DNA from: Lytechinus variegatus
Lineage: Eukaryota > Echinodermata > Echinoidea > Temnopleuroida > Toxopneustidae
Direction: 5' to 3'
DNA: 64,000 nucleotides
Assembly: GCF_018143015.1 (NCBI RefSeq)
Contig: NC_054743.1
Location: 38,954,922-39,018,921 of the forward strand
Both the position numbers and the translations under genes were made by a program. Position 1 is the stretch's first letter. Each line of letters begins with the position of its first letter. Below, one piece after another: positions 1-13,300 of the stretch. The notes under the pieces are model-generated. The model did not search any database. It had not been told where the DNA came from and saw only the letters and a program-made list of their open reading frames with translations.

Positions 1-398
1 TTTGCTCCATATCCATCCTCCGCTTAGCCTCAAAATTGGTGATTTAGAGCCAACATGGAGTTCCTCACACATATAAATAATTGGCTGCCGATTTCAAAAT
101 ATCGCATGCGCAAGGGTCTGAGCTCAGACCCCCGCACATGTGATGTTTTGAAATCGGCTGCGAATGTGTAAACTCACCTGTAGTTTCAATTGATTGCAAG
201 CATTAGGATAGAGTAACTGAAGGTACTAAACACTGAGATACTGGTGTGTTCATCTCAAATCTGTAAAGTTATTTTTTGTCATTTCAAATTTTCAATTACA
301 ATATAGTTTAAATTTTACAAGTTAAAAATACAAATTTTCTTCAGCCATAGTACTTTGCTCAATACTAATGAACTCTTGATATATAATTGTTTATGCAG
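1..398. other. SHPRH upstream sequence / 5' intron, with a short hairpin at 68-169
   Basis: No coding signal. Positions 68-169 form an inverted repeat of about 45-nt imperfect arms around a perfect 18-nt palindrome at 114-131 (GGGTCTGAGCTCAGACCC). This resembles a tiny MITE. The remainder to the acceptor at 397-398 is AT-rich intron. Confidence 0.6.
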
Positions 399-1384
399 AT
401 ATACCAGCAGCATGAGAGAAAAACGCAAACCTACCACGTCCCAACGACTTGATGCAGAGAAGAGGCGATGCCTGTCATGGGACATGTACAGTGCATCTGA
501 CACCGCCTCAACTGAAGGTCAGCCAAGCACGAGTCAAGTTGATGAAGGCATCGATCCAGATATGGTCTTTGGTGTTATGTCAGATATGGGCCTGCGTCTT
601 GTAGAGGATGGGACTTATGAGGTACCAGACCAATCATCGGGTGTGGACCTGTGCCCTCTATCAGATGTGAGCCTTCATCTTGGAGAGGACAGTCCAAAGA
701 ATGCATCAGACCCTGTATCAGATGAGGAAGTTACTAACTTGACAGGGGTTAAGGATATCCCCTTTCTTACAGAGGAAGTAGTCTGTACTGAGCCAGAGGA
801 CGTCGAATACCAGTTCCGCATCTCAAGGGCCAAGTTTGATATATTGGAAAAAGAGGCAGCCTACAGCATCAAGGTTCACTTGCACCAACCTGAAGAAAAG
901 AATCAGAAAGGTCTTCTGTGCACCATGAAGGTGAAACTGTTGCCTGTTGCTCCTGCTGTCATTCCTCAGCCAAACCCCCAACTGCCAACAGATGGATACA
1001 GTACCCTCCTCCTGCGAGACGCACCAGGTTTGGATTTCCTAGTGTTCTACGATGAGCAGACCAAAAACTTGCCTATTTGTAAATTCAGCAAAAAGGATCG
1101 TCTGCTAGGACGTGGAACCTTCCTGGCATTCGCTGTTGAGATGGACAGAAGACCAAGCACCTCTTGCCTTGAAAGCTTCCAAGAACTTGTCAAAGTGAAG
1201 AAAGGGATGCTCCAGCTCTGTATTCATGAGTATGATCCTGTGTCTGGATGTGCCGTGTTAGATGCTTGGATTCTTTCCGGTATAGTGTCTCAGCCATCCT
1301 TTGCATCTCAATGTCCGTCTAAGAAACGGCACCTTGAATATGTTTCCCAACTGATGAATTGGTATCATGGATACCCACTACCAA
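399..1384 (+). CDS. SHPRH: SHPRH exon with start codon; N-terminal region
   Basis: The exon begins after an AG at 397-398 with 13 nt of 5' UTR, then ATG at 412. I chose this start because the reading [19 protein letters not shown] resembles the basic start of vertebrate SHPRH; an upstream in-frame Met at 355 lies in the intron before the acceptor. It encodes residues 1-325: a short basic head, an acidic Ser/Pro-rich stretch, and a conserved region before the helicase core. The donor is GTAAGT after 1384 (phase 1). Confidence 0.9.
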
Positions 1385-4300
1385 GTAAGTTTAATGAGCA
1401 GCTTGGTTTTCTACATATATGCAATAATTAGACATCAAATATGCAAAAGAAATGATAGTATTCATGGGTAATGCATGTTTTCAGTGCCAACAAGTTCTTT
1501 AATAAACCATCCAAATTTTTGGTAGTCATTGACCTTCTTCGGAGATGAATCGTGAATATTATCATTTCTTTCACATTTCTGAGGTACAGTAAGTTTAATG
1601 ATAAGACCGCCCAATGCCCCCTCCCCCATTTATGGGATAATTGGTGTTATCATCTATAGTGTTATAGCAATACATAAAACACATATTTTGGTCTGCATCA
1701 GTTGCCCGTTCAATACCAGAGCGTATCCCGAAAAGGACCAAAATTCGCATATTTGCCCAAACTTTTGGAATGTTTCTGGTACTCCATTCGTTGCCAGCTA
1801 TCCGTAGTTGTGATTGATTGGATCAATCACAACTCTATGTAAGACAGGACACTGATCTTTGCCATAAAATTGTTTTGCATAAACATGTATATACAGTGCG
1901 TCCCAGAATAAACGAAACCGAGATTAAGCGATCATTTTTCATAATTTAATCATAAATAGAATAGACAAATGACCTACCAATTTAAAGCTTACAATCTCCT
2001 CTTTCCTCTGATGTTACTTAGATTATTTCTCATTCACGCATGAGTGAGCAAAAACAATTTGAAAAAAGGATACCAAAAACTCATTTGGCGGGGGGTATCT
2101 GGGTTTCAAAAAGAAAACCACATTTCTGAAAAGTTCAATATCTGCTCTTTAATTTGGTGCCTAAATTACAGAAAATGGTCAAGAAATAAAAAAGTTCTGG
2201 TCATTTGAAATAAGGCTTGTATTTCCATAATTTCATGAGATAAACGTGTTTCCACCGGTTTCTCACAGAAGCTTTCGTATGGTGAACAAAAGATTTAATG
2301 CATGGCTGATCGTCAACAACACAGAGTGTCGAGAGAGTTTGAAAGCCAGCCTGGAGAACCTCTTCATTTTATGAAATTATTGAAATTCAAGCCTTATTTC
2401 AAATAACCAGAACTTTTTTATTTCTTGACCATTTTCTGTAATTTAGGTATCAAATTAAAGAGGAGATATTGAACTTTTCAGAAATGTGGTTTTCTTTTTT
2501 AAACCCAGATACCCCCCGCCAAATGAGTTTTTGGTATCCTTTTTTCAAATTGTTTTTGCTCACTCATGCGTGAATGAGAAATAATCTAAGTAACATCAGA
2601 TGAAAGAGGAGATTGTAAGCTTTAAATTGGTAGGTCATTTGTCTATTTTATTTATGATTAAGTAATGATAAATGATCGCTAAATCTCGGTTTCGTTTTTT
2701 CTGGGACGCACTGTATAAATGTGCACATCACTACAATGTACAACATTATACTACATCAAAGGAGTTTGAATTACTACAGCATTTACAAATATTTTTATTA
2801 TATCATCTTCCTACATGTAGCTAATAAAAAAGATAAGGTGCACAAAAGGTACGACTACAACACGCTCTTTGACAAAGTGCGCCAGTATCACGAGACACAG
2901 GAGGTAGTGGAGGTGATTGACGTCCAGCACGCGATCCTTGTCCCGGTCTTGCGGCCGTACCAGCGCGATGCTGTCTGCTGGATGGTCCAGAGGGAGACAA
3001 TGACACAAAAAGGTGAGGCATTGTTGACATTCATAAGTTATGACTTTCGTAGCATTGAAATCTCATTTATTGATAGGGTAATTCCATGAAACATGTACAT
3101 CCGACTCTGCGTGACCTTAGTGAAATTTTCTGTCTCTGATTTCTTGCTCTTTTGACAGTCTATAAGCTTCTCAAAGGACCGTAACTTGTCAGCTTATGAA
3201 GTGAAGTAAAACTTGAGGAAAATGGGGGTCTGACGTACAAAAAGGTTGATCATTTTATGGAATTGCCCAATATGTAGCAGGGGAAAATTACACAGGGCTA
3301 GGGGCCCTGGAAACTAAAAAAAAAAAAAGGAGCCCTGGGAATTGTAATTCATCGCAATGTTAAAGTTTCCCCAATGTTGCGGATTTCGGGAGCAAGTTGT
3401 GAAAAGTAGGCCCCCCCCAAAAAAAAATAAAAATTTTTTGCCTGATTTGTAGCACTGCACGTCCCTTTAGTATAACTTGACCAATGCAGCAAAGTGTTTC
3501 ATACCGCTTACAACATAAAGTTTGAGTGTGGCTTTCAGTCACACTTACACTTAACCCTTTGGAGACTGAACTTGCATATGCTGGCTGGAGTCTATGGAAA
3601 CCTGTGTTATAGCTAAATCATTCAGTATCCAACGGGTTAAAGTTTTGTTAAATCCAGTGATCTGTAGAAACCAAAAAATTTACATTTATTTATTTGTATT
3701 CCTTTTTACAGACAAGGATCAGCTGCATGTTCTTTGGAGGCAGTTCAAGACAGTCGATGACAGGACCTTGTACTATAACCCCCAAAGTGGCGAGTGAGTA
3801 GGATTTGATTGTGATGTTCTGCAGCGGTGCACATTATATAATTCAAAAAGCCTTGTAACATTGATAAAATTAACACTATGGCAGACTGTACAAAAGTTAC
3901 TATCAATTGTAGGTATTAAGTATATCTCCTAGTAGTACACCCCAGGTGCACTTACCTATCATTTGTTTTCACTTTACATTTCCTTTTTACTTTTAATGTT
4001 TCCCGATCAGGATCACTGACCAAATGCAGGAAATGCCAGAGGACTTTCCTGGTGGAATCCTGGCTGATGAAATGGGGCTTGGAAAGACAGTGGAAGTCCT
4101 GGCCTTGATCCTTGCTCATCCAAGGTGGGCCAAAGACTTCTCCAGAGGAACTTCTACCTCATCCGGTTTACATGATAACCCTGATGGCAATCACATTTTG
4201 AGGGAACATTCCAATAATGACAACACTTCATCCTCCATGCAGGACAACTTACCAGAGTGTGCAAGAAGTGTTGAAGATATTCCTCAAGACAATAACCTCT

Positions 4301-7300
4301 CAGAAGAACATTCCATAAACAACAATGCTACTTCTTCTCTGCAGGACAAATCACCAGAGACTGCAGGAAGTGTAGAAGATGTTCCTTCTGCAGAGGAAGG
4401 ATCATCGGATAGTAGAACTGAAGTATTATTGACTTCATCTTTGACTGAAGCCATTCCTGACGTACCAAGTGTGTCATCCTCCATGCAGGACAATGTACCA
4501 GAGAGTGCAAGTACTGATCATCCAGCAGTGGAAGGTTCGTCGGGTCATAGAACTGCAGGAACATTGATTTCATCAGGGAGTATAGCCAATCCTAAAGTAC
4601 AAGAGGATGTAGCTTTAGCGGTACCAAATGAACAGGATACCAATGGAACAGATGGAGATACCCTTCAAGGAAGAGCCGTGTCAGTTGATGACGTATCATC
4701 ATCATTTCCAATAAATGGGATGGATGTGAGGCATACTGCTGCAAAGGAAGCAACAGAAACCACCCCAAGTCAGGAATCGTCTGAACTCGTAGAGTCAAAT
4801 CCCAACAAAGGAGAACATTCACAGAATGTTGAGAACAGTGAAAGCCAGAGGCAATGTGAAACCATGCCATCAGTTATCATCGATGGAGTGGAAACAAGAA
4901 TCCTTGCTTTAAAAGTAGAATCAGAATTTGAGTCAGACGTTGATCTCTGTAACTCTATGATCAATCAACAACCACAAGAGAATAACCCATTCTCAGAACC
5001 CAATGTGCAATATGCTAGCCAAGTTGTAAGTCATGGCAATAGTACTACTCAAAATGCAATAGGAGTGGATTCCTCCATGCGTTTACCAGCTGAAGAAGGA
5101 ATGTCTTTGACAGTGATCAAAGAAGAACCGGACAATTCAAGTTCAGTTGAGATGCATGAACAACTTGAATCACCAATGGAAGATGTGAAAGAGGAAATAT
5201 CAGAAAGGTAATTGTTTAGTGTATGATCTCTTGACATCCTTATCGAGAGCTCATGGAGGAGTATAAAAAAAATATTCATGTAGCATGCCATCAGTGGATG
5301 ACAAGACCATGCATATCAAATGTGAAAGAGCACTTGTTTCCATGATTAGCAAATAGGTCAAGCAATATCCGAATCAAGTTGCAGTCTGTAAAAAAAATGA
5401 AACCATTATGCCTTATCTTAGACTTTCCAATTGGATACAGCTGGATGTTAGCCATTTTATATTTACTTCACTTTAATGATATTTAACTTTTTGATACTAG
5501 GTTTTCTAGTCATACATGTACCCCATCAACATTAAACAAAAGTGACTCTATGCAAGGCTGGTGACCCTTGTGTTAAATGATGCATCCCTGTGTATCTGAC
5601 TTAGTGCCTGAGAACATGTTCCAGTCATGACTGGTGACCCTTGTGTTAAATGATGCATCCCTGTGTATCTGACTTAGTGCCTGAGAACATGTTCCAGTCA
5701 TGACTGGTGACCCTTGTGTTAAATGATGCATCCCTGTGTATCTGACTTAGTGCCTGAGAACATGTTCCAGTCATGACTGGTGACCCTTGTGTTAAATGAT
5801 GCATCCCTTTGTATCTGATTTAGCACCTGAGAACATGTTCCAGTCATGACTGGTGTGACCCTTTCTTGTACCAAATGATACATCCATGTATAGCTTACTT
5901 AGTGCCAAAGAACATACTCCAGTCATGCTTTACCTTACAAACAACTTCTAGAAACGGCCTCATGATCTCTTTTTTTATCAGTAATATCTGTATTCACTTT
6001 GTAATTGTTTCTTCTTTATCCCTACACCAATTTTTTTTTCCAACCAATTTTAATTTGTGTCGTTTGCTTAAAGGACAAGTCCACCCCAACAAAAACTTTA
6101 TTTTAATAAAAAGAGAAAAATCCAACAAGCATCACGCTGAAAATTTCATCAAAATCGGATGTAAAATAAGAAAGTTATGACATTTAAAGTTTCGCTTCAT
6201 TTCACAAAACAGTTATATGCACATCTCGGTCGGTATGCAAATGAGGCAGATGACATCACTCACTATTTCTTTTGTATTTTATTATATGAAATATTTGATT
6301 TTCTCATCATTGTCATGTGAAATGAAGTTTCATTACTCCCTGAACACGTGGAATTCCATTATTTTAACATTTTGTGGTTCAGGCAAGGAGGTCCTAATTG
6401 TCAAATTCGCAAAAATTGAAATATTGTATAATTCAAACAATAAAAAACAAAAGAAATAGTGAGTGAGTGACATCATCGACTCATTTGGATGTAACTGACT
6501 CGTTCATATAACTATTTTGTGAAAAATAAGCAAAAGTTTGAAATGCCATAACTTTCTTATTTTACAATTACATCCGATTTTGATGAAATTTTCAGCATTG
6601 TGCTTGTCTGATTTTTCTCTATTGATTGAAATCAATATTTTTCTGAGGTGGACTTGACCTTTAAACTATATGTATGTAAGAACTCCTTAACATTAGGTCT
6701 AAACAGAAAGCTAGCAATTAACCTTAACTGTATTTCTCTGGAAAATTGTTTCCCACTGTGTATACTCCAATTGAAATTTGATAAATTCTTGATTTTCACC
6801 ATCCACAGTGAGAACCCTAAAGTCTTTGAGTGTATATGTGGTCGGTACGAGCAGAACATCCGTTTACCAGCGTGCGTGCAGTGCCTGCGATGTCATTCCT
6901 GGCTCCATGCTGCATGCATTGGCTTTGATATTCACATGCGGGATAAACCCAGTCACGACCTGCAATTCTGGTGTCCGAACTGCTTCCCCAAGGTGGTAAG
7001 TGACATTGTGAACTAGTACCAAGTGAAAGAGAGTTTAGAATTTATTTCATAGATTAAATTGGATAATGCGATAAACTTTGTTTCCATTTCGCTTGTGACG
7101 TGGGTATTTTAGTATCACAGGTTTGTATCCCCTTGGTCTCCTAGCAGATGGTCCAATTCCCAGATCGTTTAACACCATCATGGGTAAACCCACTTTGTCT
7201 ACCATCCATTGGTGCAGTTGCCATTTTGTTAATGAAGTTTTCACAAATGAAAAGTCTGTTCCTAATTCATATAATCATATAGACTACCAGAAAGTGGTGT

Positions 7301-10300
7301 TTGACCAAATGGATACCAGATGAAATGTGCGTAGCTTGACTGGGAAATGAGAAAAAAAAAATGACTTGCAGATCAACTGGTTGGAGACTATTTTGGACAA
7401 GACCAAACAGAAACTTGACAGTGTTTGTCATATTTCTGTCCTTTAAGTTGATATAACCCTATCAAGTTCTTTACAGTGAAATCAGTCATATTGAAATGAT
7501 GTTTGGTGATATTCTCTTGATGAGGACTCTGTTTGTCATGGGCATTTCAAGGAAAAAAGTTACAATTTAATAATGTTTTTGTCTTTGGAATGTTTGTGTA
7601 AATTTCTTGTAACATTTTATCTTTGCAGCCACCACTTGAATCTGGTGCGACACTGATCATTTCACCAGCCTCCATATCTTATCAGTGGGTTGATGAGATT
7701 AATAGGCACATCGACTCATCCACCCTCAAAATTATGGTAAGTGTATATCAATAGCGATTAATATAGTTTTATCTCATTAGTATGTATTGGTAAAGTAATA
7801 TCAAACTGTTTTTGAAAAATCTATTAACTTTACCTATGAATCTCTTTCATCATGCAGTATTTTGTTAACATTTATATAATTGAGATTGAAATTTTATATA
7901 TCCATGAAAGAAAATGTTTTTCCTCAAATTTTCATCATTTTGGTTGGGCAAACATTTTCATTTCTAACTTTATCTCACAAACTGTACATCAACCACATTC
8001 AAGATATATATTTCATATATAATACTGAAATATACATGTATGTCATGTTTCATACTTAATATATTTCTTGGCAAAATAATGTTATGTACACCATCCTGTA
8101 GTTGAAAAATGATAGTGGTCTTTGCAAAGTAATGATGGCTTTCAGGAATACCTTATTTTACCGAAAAACACCCTGGAACATCATAATGGTAATATTACAT
8201 TAAAAATGGAGGCCTTGGAAATGGGAATAACTTTCCCTCCAAGCAAGCAGATCTTTAATCATTTTTTTTGTAGAGGTGGGGGATGGGGAATAATTTATCT
8301 TGAAACAGAATTCCCTAGTCTTGCAACCTCTCAGGTCATCTACTTGATTCTGTCCTTATTAAATGTCCTTTTATATTATTTGATTTTCCAGATGTACGAG
8401 GGTGTAAAGAAAGAAGGCTACATCCAACCACAAACCCTTGCAGATTGTGACATTGTCATTACGACCTACAGCACACTCCGGACAGAGCTGGACTATGCTA
8501 ATCTGTCTCAACCAGGTATTTCATGGAGCTCTAGCTAAGCAAGTTCTCTCAACATAGGATACTACAAGTGTCATTGATGAACAAAGTATTCTTGTGAAAA
8601 GAAAACTCTTGATCAGGCTCAGACACTGATTGATTTGAGCAAGAGTAAAGAAATACTGCAATACTGCAATATGATGATAATAAACACGCCACCTCTATAT
8701 CAAAGCCCCCATAATGGTGTATATATATATATATTCTACTGTGGTTTATGATATGTTATTACCCTGGCTTTAGATGAGCTGCCATACTGGTGCTAAAGTA
8801 TAGAAGAAATTATATTGCGAAGGGTATTCTTAATATATGTACATGAAATTTCCTTAAAATCTAATAATGTGACCCAATCTCTACAGGTGCCGAGGGGCGT
8901 AGCCTTCGCAAAGCTAAGCGGTACCAGACCACGCCCAGTCCTTTACCCTGTGTAGAGTGGTGGAGGATTTGCCTGGACGAGGCGCAGATGATTGAGTACA
9001 CGACGGCTAAGGTAAATGAAATCCAATACAGGAGGTGGGGTGTAATGTATGTCCATTACTTTGTGTGGTTTCGTTTCATTTTGATCCAGTGAGGTGGTTT
9101 GATGAGGAGGGGACTGCCAAAGAAGATATGGAAGACGCAAGGGGTGGAGGAGAGCAGGAGGGTTGGGTTCAGGATGAAGGATGCAATGAATCTGGCAAAG
9201 TGGAGGGAGGGGGTAAGGGCGATTGCTGCGAGTGTGAGATGAATCTGGCCACCCCCAATCACAGAGTTTTCGCCACACGAAATTGTTTGACCTCGCCGCT
9301 TGCTGACTTTTTACTTTCAAGTCTTGCGCAACTTTTGACACCAATTTTGTGATGCTAGGGTACACGGTTCTGAAATCACGCAACATTTTGCAAGTGCATG
9401 TCAGACAAAAATTGCTCAAAAATGTGATTTCGTGTACAAAGTCAATGCACATTGTGTTTTCAACTAAAAATCTTAAATTTATGATTATTTTTGCTGGTCT
9501 GAATAGATTTATTTTATGCTGTTTATGATCTCAAAAGAGTCCCCGACAAAGTTCATTGAAAAAAACAATGAAAAACATAGAAATACATAGTTAATTGCCA
9601 AAAAAATGTAATACATAAGAAATTGATTTTATATCACAATTTTTTTTCTCATTTACATTTGCTAAGAACACCACTCTTTAGGGAGTTCCTAATTTTTTCT
9701 GTCATGAGCATCCTCCTCGTTTTAGACCAACCTTACTGCTTACCTTCTTCAAAACACTTGTCCATGTTGTCCTTGGTCTTTCCGTTAATGCTATCTACTT
9801 CCAGATCCCATGCTCTTTTCACAGGGTCATCATCTTCCCTCCTCCGCCCATATTCTTTGATATACTGTCCAATGTGTTTTATTTCTTAGTCAGCTGAGAT
9901 GGCTAATAGGCTATCCGCAAGGAACAGATGGTGTGTGACTGGAACGCCTATACAGAAGAGTCTTGATGGTAAGTTTTTGAGAGAAAAAATCAAACTTGCA
10001 CATCTTACTTCTTCAGCTTAATTACAAACTCTTCTTCTCTATCTGTTGTTTTTGTCACAAGTATATTTTAACAAAATCAAAGATATTTGATTGCAAAATT
10101 TGACACAAACATTGGTCTTGTAGTACGGATGTGCAAGGCCTGTTTTCAAAATGTGTTGGAAAGTGTGTTGTCATGGCAACAGCATGGTATGGCAAAAAAA
10201 CCTAGGAAAAGTGATTGTGCATCAAACTACTACCTCAATTTTTTACCAGTGCTCATGAAATTTGGCACAACATTGCTCTTGGGGCAAGGACATGCAAGAG

Positions 10301-13300
10301 ATAATTTCCAATGTGTTTGTTATTGCGTTGCAATTGTAATGGCATGGAGTGGGGGTATTAGTCACCTTCAGTGATATAATTTCTAGTTATAAATTTGTGC
10401 TATGCTGATGTTAATATAGCCCCACTACCAACAGGAAAAGGTCAACACCGAACTTTAAATCACCCTTTGTCATGCCTTTACGATAGTGATTTTTCCTTCT
10501 TTTTGATCTCTTTTAAATTCTAGATCTGTATGGCCTATTCTTGTTTCTTGGGGTTGAACCTTACTGGGTGAAGCACTGGTGGGATGTACTTCTAAGTGTC
10601 CCTTACAGTAATGGCCACAGGGAACCACTACAGAAGGCACTCTGCAAGATCTTCTGGCGCTCTGCCAAGAAGGATGTCCTTGATCAGGTAAGTTTCAAAG
10701 ACATTGCTACATGTTTTATCCGAGATCTGTACATGGGCTATATCCGTTCCTTTGGGTTGAGCCTTACTTGGTGAAGCACTGGTGGGATGTACATGTACAC
10801 CAAGAAGGATGTCCTTGATCAGGTAAGGTTCAAAGACATTGCTATATGTTTTATCCGAGATCTTTACATGGGCTATTTCTGTTACTTTGGGTTGAGCCTT
10901 ACTTGGTGAAGCACTGGTGGGATGTACACCAAGAAGAATGTCCTTGATCAGGTAAGGTTCAAGGATAGTATCACTTGGAAATTACAAGCAATCAACGTAC
11001 TCCAGGGCCCTGTTTCATAAAAACCACAAGTACCATGGACAGCTTGATTTTGATTGGCTGCTGAGCCTGTATAACCAGAGGGTAACTGTTGGACTAAGCT
11101 ATAATAGTTACACCCGTATGGAATGGGGCCAGGAATCATAGAAAACCAATCATGCCCATAGATGGCTAATCTTTAAGTTACATGAATCATTGTCAAACAT
11201 AAATTACATATCACTCGCACTCTGAACTGGTATAAAGCACCATTAAGTCAATATGGCAGGCTTGTTTGGTCAAAAGATCACAGTAATTCCAGGACTTGAC
11301 TAAAGGTTGTTGTTTATTTAAAGCAATATCATAGATTTAAATGAAACATTGTTAGAATGAAAGAGTTCTGGGTCTCTTTTCATAAAAACTTGTTATAATA
11401 ATCAATGCACAATCTCTATAACAAGTTCACTCTTTGCTAATCAAATGAATGAATTCAGTAGCTTTAAAGTCTTATTGCAAATTTGTTATTGTAACAAGTT
11501 TTGTGAAACAGGACCCTGGTTATATTCGTAGCAAAGAATGTAATAATTATGACAAGGTACAAATCAAGGAAAGAAACTTTTATGGATTTTGGGAGTTTAA
11601 TAACATAGTTATCATGGAATTGCCCCAGAGGGAAAGTATTAAGTGGGGTTTTATTTCAAAATCTGCCTGTGGCTATAACATATTTTGCAAAGATGCCTGG
11701 GGGCCGTTTCATAAAGCTGTTCGTAAGTTAAGAGCGACTTTAAGATAGACTGGTGATCCTTTATTGTGGTAAATGGTATATTCATTGGCGATGGTTACGT
11801 GCGTAAGAAAGGATCACCAGTCGTTCTTAAAGTCGCTCTTAACTTACGAACAGCTTTATGAAACACCCACCAGGCCACTTGTTTCTTTAATTGTAACGTC
11901 ATGAATTTTGTATCCTTTGCTTTGCTTTTTTCGTTGAAATTCATAATCTGCTGCATTTAGTGTTATGCTTTTAAATGCAGGGTGAACTTGATTTGCTAAA
12001 TACGAAGCCGAGTTTTGGGAAGATTGATGGTTTGATTTTAATAATTGTACTCGCTTCCAGAGGGAGGAAATACACCAGTTTTATCTAATGTACACCTATC
12101 GACATTGATGTCCACTAATGTGTTTTCTGTTTCTGCATGAATATAGATTGCACTTCCACCCCAGAGGGAGGAGATACACTGGTTGGATTTCTCACCTGTT
12201 GAGAAGTACTTCTACAAGACAAAACATGAAGAGTGCTCTGTCCACTTCACATTTGTGAGTATAGGGCCCCCTTACACCAAGCTAGCTCTCAAATTTTTAC
12301 ACTTACTAACATTGATCAGTATGTACAATAAACTGAACAAATCCCTTGTACAATCAATCTTTAAGATTTTTGTAAAGGATCCTAGAATTCTGCTGAAATC
12401 GAGACTTCTATGATACGTAACAGGTAATTGCTATCATGTATTTAAACTTTCTAAACAACAAACAGCATTGTACAAGAAATCACTCTTTATTAGGGGGGGG
12501 GATGATTTTCTGTACATTGGTGAAGACATTGTATCCTCAACTCAAGCTTTTCTTTTCTTTCTCATCGCTCTCTTAAAGTGATCAGTAGACATTTTTATAT
12601 TTGGAAATTGTGTTTATTCTGATGTGTATGAAAATGATTTAAACTGGAAGGTTGAAAAATAAGAATTCTGAAATTCTTGTGCTTTAATATCTATAGGAAG
12701 TATTTTTACAGCAGGAAAATATTGAGAACTCTTATCTTTTTATATTGAGGTTCTTAGGTTAATTTCATTTTATTGTTACAATTTTTAAAGAATTGATTTT
12801 GTAACTCAGCCTGTTGACTACTGAATTCTGTAAATACCAAAGACTTTGTACAGGAATGATACAGTTCCAGTAGACAATGATTAAACTATGCATGTGAGCT
12901 ATAGATTAAAAAGATCAATTGAACCTACTTAAGTTGTAGCTGTAATATTATTGACATTATTTATATGAAAATAGACAAATTTTGTGATATACCTAAATTT
13001 TAAGTCAGACTACAGGAATGAAAGTTTACCTGGCTTTGTATTTTCTCTCTACCCTAGAATTCTGACAAGGCCAGCATCGGTCCTGAAACCAAGCTCTCGA
13101 CCCTTGATAGAAGATCACTTCAGAGTGTAAGTAATCAAATCTTCTTCATTAACCCATTAGTGACTGAATGATTTTGCTATAACACATGTTTTCCATAAAC
13201 TCAAGACCACTTATATGTGCACTTGGTCTCCAACTGGTTAAGGATTGAATGCCAGCTCTTTAGGTTCCTTTGAATATTATTTCTCTTGAATGCATTATCT

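Noticed and set aside
355..411. Upstream in-frame Met for SHPRH
   Set aside because: It lies before the splice acceptor at 397-398; the Met at 412 matches the family start.
2811..3030. Minus-strand frames opposite SHPRH exon 2
   Set aside because: They mirror the coding exon; only the plus frame continues across splice junctions.
5556..5926. CRISPR-like array
   Set aside because: The repeats are contiguous with no unique spacers, in a eukaryotic intron; it is a minisatellite.
5208..6808. Possible hidden linker-histone exon in SHPRH intron 4
   Set aside because: The intron is accounted for largely by a 73-bp tandem array and a TTAA-type MITE; no H15-like frame was seen.
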